Source of the DNA: Acidobacteriota bacterium
Lineage (GTDB): Bacteria > Acidobacteriota > Blastocatellia > Pyrinomonadales > Pyrinomonadaceae
NCBI GenBank assembly: GCA_029862725.1
Contig: JAOTWT010000107.1
Coordinates: forward strand, 1-8,352
DNA length: 8,352 nucleotides
Direction: 5' to 3'
In this document: one piece after another, positions 6,433-8,352 of the stretch
Layout of the letters: each line of letters begins with the position of its first letter
How positions within the stretch are numbered: the first letter of the stretch is position 1
The notes under the pieces: generated by a model
The model's database searches: none
What the model saw: only the letters and a program-made list of their open reading frames with translations
What the model was told of the DNA's origin: nothing
Position numbers and translations under genes: made by a program

Positions 6433-6445
6433 AAGTAATTTACTT
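6433..6445. promoter_or_regulatory. Inverted repeat AAGTAA-T-TTACTT over the deoA -10
   Basis: There are six-base arms around a single central base, covering the candidate -10. The half-sites AAGTA/TACTT are the same as in the palindrome over the prepilin -10 (1653-1666), with a three-base instead of two-base centre. This makes a shared operator possible; AT-richness makes chance possible too. Confidence 0.3.
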
Positions 6446-6466
6446 TATTGCATTTAGTTTTGCCAA
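6437..6466 (-). promoter_or_regulatory. Candidate promoter of the deoA-bmpA-ATPase operon
   Basis: On the minus strand TTGGCA (6466-6461, 5 of 6 to consensus) and TAAATT (6442-6437, 4 of 6) are separated by 18 bases. The -10 ends 6 bases before the GTG at 6430, so transcription would start at or within a base or two of the start codon. Confidence 0.38.
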
Positions 6467-6521
6467 CAGACACGATCCCAAGATTTACCGAAAAAAGATT
6501 TATTTTTCCGCCGCGATCATG

Positions 6522-6527
6522 CATAAT
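6522..6527 (+). promoter_or_regulatory. Candidate -10 of the plus-strand gene at 6535
   Basis: CATAAT matches the -10 consensus at 5 of 6 bases and ends 7 bases before the ATG at 6535. No good -35 is seen at the expected distance. With no ribosome site beyond a weak TAGAG, this suggests a leaderless or nearly leaderless message. Confidence 0.25.
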
Positions 6528-6534
6528 TAGAGTT

Positions 6535-7059
6535 ATGAATAGATTTGTAATTGGGATAATAACTTTCTTTCTAACATTTGGTATTTCGACGTCGCTGGTT
6601 GGATTGTTGTTTGGCTTTCCCGAAGTAGGACGGTCTTATTCAGCATCGAGCCACGCAGCCAGAAATATTCAAAGGGTACTGGACGCCGATGTTCGCAATG
6701 GCGAGTCGCGTCGTCTATCAGAAGTCAAGCTTTACCGCCTCATGAAGCGGATGACTAAGCACGGCAAGATGCCGGCAGTCGACGGCGAAGAGTTCGTAAA
6801 TCGGCATCAGTCGATAATCTCCGCTTACACCGACAAATCCTCTTCAATCGACGTTTCGCACACTCCGGCCGATTTTCAGTACGCCTGGAAAAAACACATG
6901 GACGCCTGGAGCGCGGAAGTTGAGTCAACACGCAACCGAAGTTTCGGGGATGTTTTTGGCGCGAAAGACGAACCGTCGGAGATTAACGCCACGTGGATGC
7001 AGGTGCTGAGAATCGCGAAGCGATACGGCGTCCCGATCCGCTCGCGTTATATGCGTTAA
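6535..7059 (+). CDS. Membrane-anchored protein of unknown function
   Basis: This is the only plus-strand gene. It has 174 residues from ATG 6535; the frame is open back to an ATG at 6448, but those 29 residues are not protein-like and would overlap the promoter region. Residues about 4-28 (FVIGIITFFLTFGISTSLVGLLFGF) form one hydrophobic segment behind Asn-Arg, a signal anchor or uncleaved signal peptide. The remaining 145 residues are hydrophilic, rich in charged residues and Ser, and predicted to lie outside the inner membrane. Only one Cys-free globular stretch is suggested (FQYAWKKHMDAWSAEVEST, about 115-133, helical). I recognise no family or motif. It diverges from the deoA operon and converges with ispF, overlapping the ispF stop by four bases. 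Codon use with strong third-position bias and a clean membrane segment support it being real. Confidence 0.65.
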   Translation: MNRFVIGIITFFLTFGISTSLVGLLFGFPEVGRSYSASSHAARNIQRVLDADVRNGESRRLSEVKLYRLMKRMTKHGKMPAVDGEEFVNRHQSIISAYTDKSSSIDVSHTPADFQYAWKKHMDAWSAEVESTRNRSFGDVFGAKDEPSEINATWMQVLRIAKRYGVPIRSRYMR

Positions 7060-7538
7060 CCGGGGATTCGAGTTAGTAATATACAGGCTTCGGCTTTGAT
7101 GGCCCGGCATTCGCCGACGGCGTCAACGCCCTCGCCTGTTTTTGCTTTTATGCTGACGTTCGAAATATCGGTCTCAAGAAAGTCAGCCAGCCTTTCCCGC
7201 ATTTGTTCGATAAACGGCCTTAGTTTGATCGCTTCCAGGCTAACGGTCGTGTCCAGGTTTACGACCTCGTAGTCACGACGTTTCATGAGCTTTATCGATT
7301 CCTTTAGGAATCGAGAACTGTCGGCATTCTGCCAACTCTTGTCATCGGGCGGGAAATGGGTTCCAATATCGCCTTCCGCCAACGCACCCAGAATTGCATC
7401 AGTAACAGCGTGAAAAAGCGCGTCGGCATCCGAGTGTCCAACCGCGCCGACATCCGTGGAAATCACGATCCCAGCCAAAATCAGCGATCCGCCCTTCCCG
7501 AGCCTGTGTATGTCGTTGCCAAAACCGATTCTCATCAT
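7056..7538 (-). CDS. ispF: 2-C-methyl-D-erythritol 2,4-cyclodiphosphate synthase (MEP pathway)
   Basis: This encodes 160 residues, the family length (155-160). The enzyme converts CDP-methylerythritol 2-phosphate to methylerythritol cyclodiphosphate with release of CMP. Metal ligands are visible as Asp-9 and His-11 in GNDIHRL and His-43 in GHSDADALFHAVTDAILGA; DIGTHFPPDD (57-66) and KAKTGEG (131-137) are also family motifs. The frame is open upstream to 7595, inside ispD, but homology begins at MMRIGFG. I chose the first ATG (7538) because AAGGG (7552-7548) lies 9 bases before it; ATG 7535 is the alternative. It starts 13 bases after ispD. The usual G-R-G-E stretch near residues 142-145 reads G-E-C-R here, perhaps harmless. 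The protein works as a cytoplasmic trimer. Confidence 0.93.
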   Translation of the reverse strand: MMRIGFGNDIHRLGKGGSLILAGIVISTDVGAVGHSDADALFHAVTDAILGALAEGDIGTHFPPDDKSWQNADSSRFLKESIKLMKRRDYEVVNLDTTVSLEAIKLRPFIEQMRERLADFLETDISNVSIKAKTGEGVDAVGECRAIKAEACILLTRIPG

Positions 7539-7551
7539 AGCCGGGCACCCT

Positions 7552-8232
7552 TTATGTAGTTTCGTCGAATCTGGCGCCGAGCAGCGCTTCCGCAAGGACG
7601 AGGTCGTCGGGCATCGTGATCTTGATATTCCGCGCGCTCCCTTCGACGAGTCTTACGGGAATACCAAGGCGCTCGACCAGTGTACATTCGTCAGTCGCGG
7701 ATTCCATTGATTCAGCCTCTGCAAACGCCCTTTCGAGTATTTCCCGCCTGAAACACTGAGGCGTGACGGCACGCCTGAGAGTCGACCGATCAACCGTCGT
7801 AATGATCTCTTGCCCGTCAGTCTTCTTTATCGTATCGGTTACGGGAACCGCCAGACAAGCGGCGCCGAATTCGTCGGCAGCCCTGACGGTACGTGATATT
7901 TCCTCGACGGTGACCAGAGGCCGCGCCCCGTCATGAACCGCGATGATGCCGGCTCCGGCCGCCGCATTCAGACCGTTCAGCACCGATCCGGAACGGGTTG
8001 TGCCGCCCGCGACAACAGCCGCCGTTTTCGGGAATTTGCGGATAATTTCCATCGACCTGTCGACAAAATCGGCCGGGACCACAACAACAACTTCCAAGAT
8101 GTCAGCGCATTCTTCGAATCGACTGACCGCTATTTCAAGCAAAGTTTTGCCGCGCAGCGTTAGGAATTGTTTTGGCGTCGTTCCACCAAATCTCTTCCCA
8201 TCGCCCGCGGCGACAATGATCGCGGCATTCAT
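7552..8232 (-). CDS. ispD: 2-C-methyl-D-erythritol 4-phosphate cytidylyltransferase (MEP pathway)
   Basis: This encodes 226 residues, the usual length. It joins CTP and methylerythritol 4-phosphate to give CDP-methylerythritol and pyrophosphate. Motifs in order: the nucleotide-binding loop AAGDGKRFG...PKQF (8-23, with Arg-14 and Lys-21), GGTTRSGSVLNGL (76-88), the CTP/Mg-binding VHDGARPLV (99-107), RRAVTPQCF (153-161), ATDECTLVE (179-187) and NIKITMPDDL (202-211). All are intact. The ATG at 8232 starts directly at the Rossmann-like beta strand (MNAAIIVAAG), so the start is secure. It lies 8 bases after the stop of an upstream gene and 13 bases before ispF. IspD and IspF are separate here, not fused as in some bacteria, and the intervening kinase IspE is not in the window. 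Confidence 0.94.
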   Translation of the reverse strand: MNAAIIVAAGDGKRFGGTTPKQFLTLRGKTLLEIAVSRFEECADILEVVVVVPADFVDRSMEIIRKFPKTAAVVAGGTTRSGSVLNGLNAAAGAGIIAVHDGARPLVTVEEISRTVRAADEFGAACLAVPVTDTIKKTDGQEIITTVDRSTLRRAVTPQCFRREILERAFAEAESMESATDECTLVERLGIPVRLVEGSARNIKITMPDDLVLAEALLGARFDETT

Positions 8233-8240
8233 CTTCGGGA

Positions 8241-8352
8241 CTAGTTTTCCTCAACCATCTTATGACGGCGAAAACCCGGAGCCTGTTTCCTCATATTTTC
8301 CGACCTTGTGTCGTGTATGTTCTCCGAGTGTTTGGCGAATTCCCCGCTGTCT
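8241..8352 (-). CDS. C-terminal end of an unidentified gene upstream of ispD (partial)
   Basis: The minus-strand frame ending in TAG at 8243-8241 is open to the window edge, giving at least 36 residues that finish in RRHKMVEEN. The tail is hydrophilic and highly charged (DSGEFAKHSENIHDTRSEN). Its stop is 8 bases before the ispD ATG, typical of co-translated genes, and its third codon positions are more GC-rich (about 22 of 36) than those of the competing frame that ends at 8260. CarD-type regulators or PIN/TRAM proteins often precede ispD, but this tail matches neither recognisably. Identity is unknown. Confidence 0.45.
   Translation of the reverse strand, partial: DSGEFAKHSENIHDTRSENMRKQAPGFRRHKMVEEN

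Noticed and set aside
6448..6534. Earlier start for the plus-strand gene at 6448
   Set aside because: The extra 29 residues have no signal-like or conserved character and would hide the membrane segment. The region also carries the -10 candidate.
7539..7595. N-terminal extension of ispF to 7595
   Set aside because: It overlaps the end of ispD and lies outside the family homology, which begins at MMRIGFG with a ribosome site in front.

Overview
This window is about 8.35 kb of ordinary bacterial chromosome with moderate GC. All but one of the genes lie on the minus strand. Type IV pilin-like prepilins, a lipoprotein-type solute receptor and the MEP isoprenoid pathway together suggest a Gram-negative (diderm) bacterium. 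An acidobacterial or similar soil or environmental lineage is possible, but that is an impression from protein style and not something the sequence proves. No RNA gene, CRISPR array, insertion sequence or phage gene was seen.

Layout from the right edge (8352) to the left on the minus strand. (1) The C-terminal end of an unidentified gene (8241-8352) is followed 8 bases later by ispD (7552-8232) and then ispF (7056-7538), two steps of the MEP pathway to isoprenoid precursors. (2) The only plus-strand gene, 6535-7059, encodes a membrane-anchored protein of unknown function. It converges on ispF, and the two TAA stop codons share the four bases TTAA. (3) Divergent from that gene is a nucleoside unit: deoA/pdp pyrimidine-nucleoside phosphorylase (5114-6430), a BmpA-family lipoprotein receptor (4059-5105) and a two-domain ABC ATPase of the nucleoside/sugar class (2540-4042). 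Gaps are 8 and 16 bases, so they are probably one transcript: the receptor and ATPase import nucleosides and the phosphorylase splits them to base and (deoxy)ribose-1-phosphate. The two permeases that normally complete this transporter are not in the window. (4) A small orphan membrane protein (1903-2400) follows, with a strong ribosome site and an in-frame stop just upstream of it. (5) A 308-base intergenic region (1595-1902) carries a good promoter candidate overlaid with inverted repeats. (6) That promoter faces a minor-pilin operon: FimT/GspH-like (1085-1594), PilV-like (653-1072), PilW-like (36-647) and the first 11 codons of a fourth prepilin (1-33) cut by the window edge.

No clearly new molecular system is visible. 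The most interesting points are the hidden start of a fourth prepilin, an AAGTA...TACTT inverted repeat found over the candidate -10 of both the pilin and deoA promoters, possible leaderless starts on both sides of the divergent 6431-6534 region, the missing permeases, and the in-frame TGA upstream of the orphan membrane gene.
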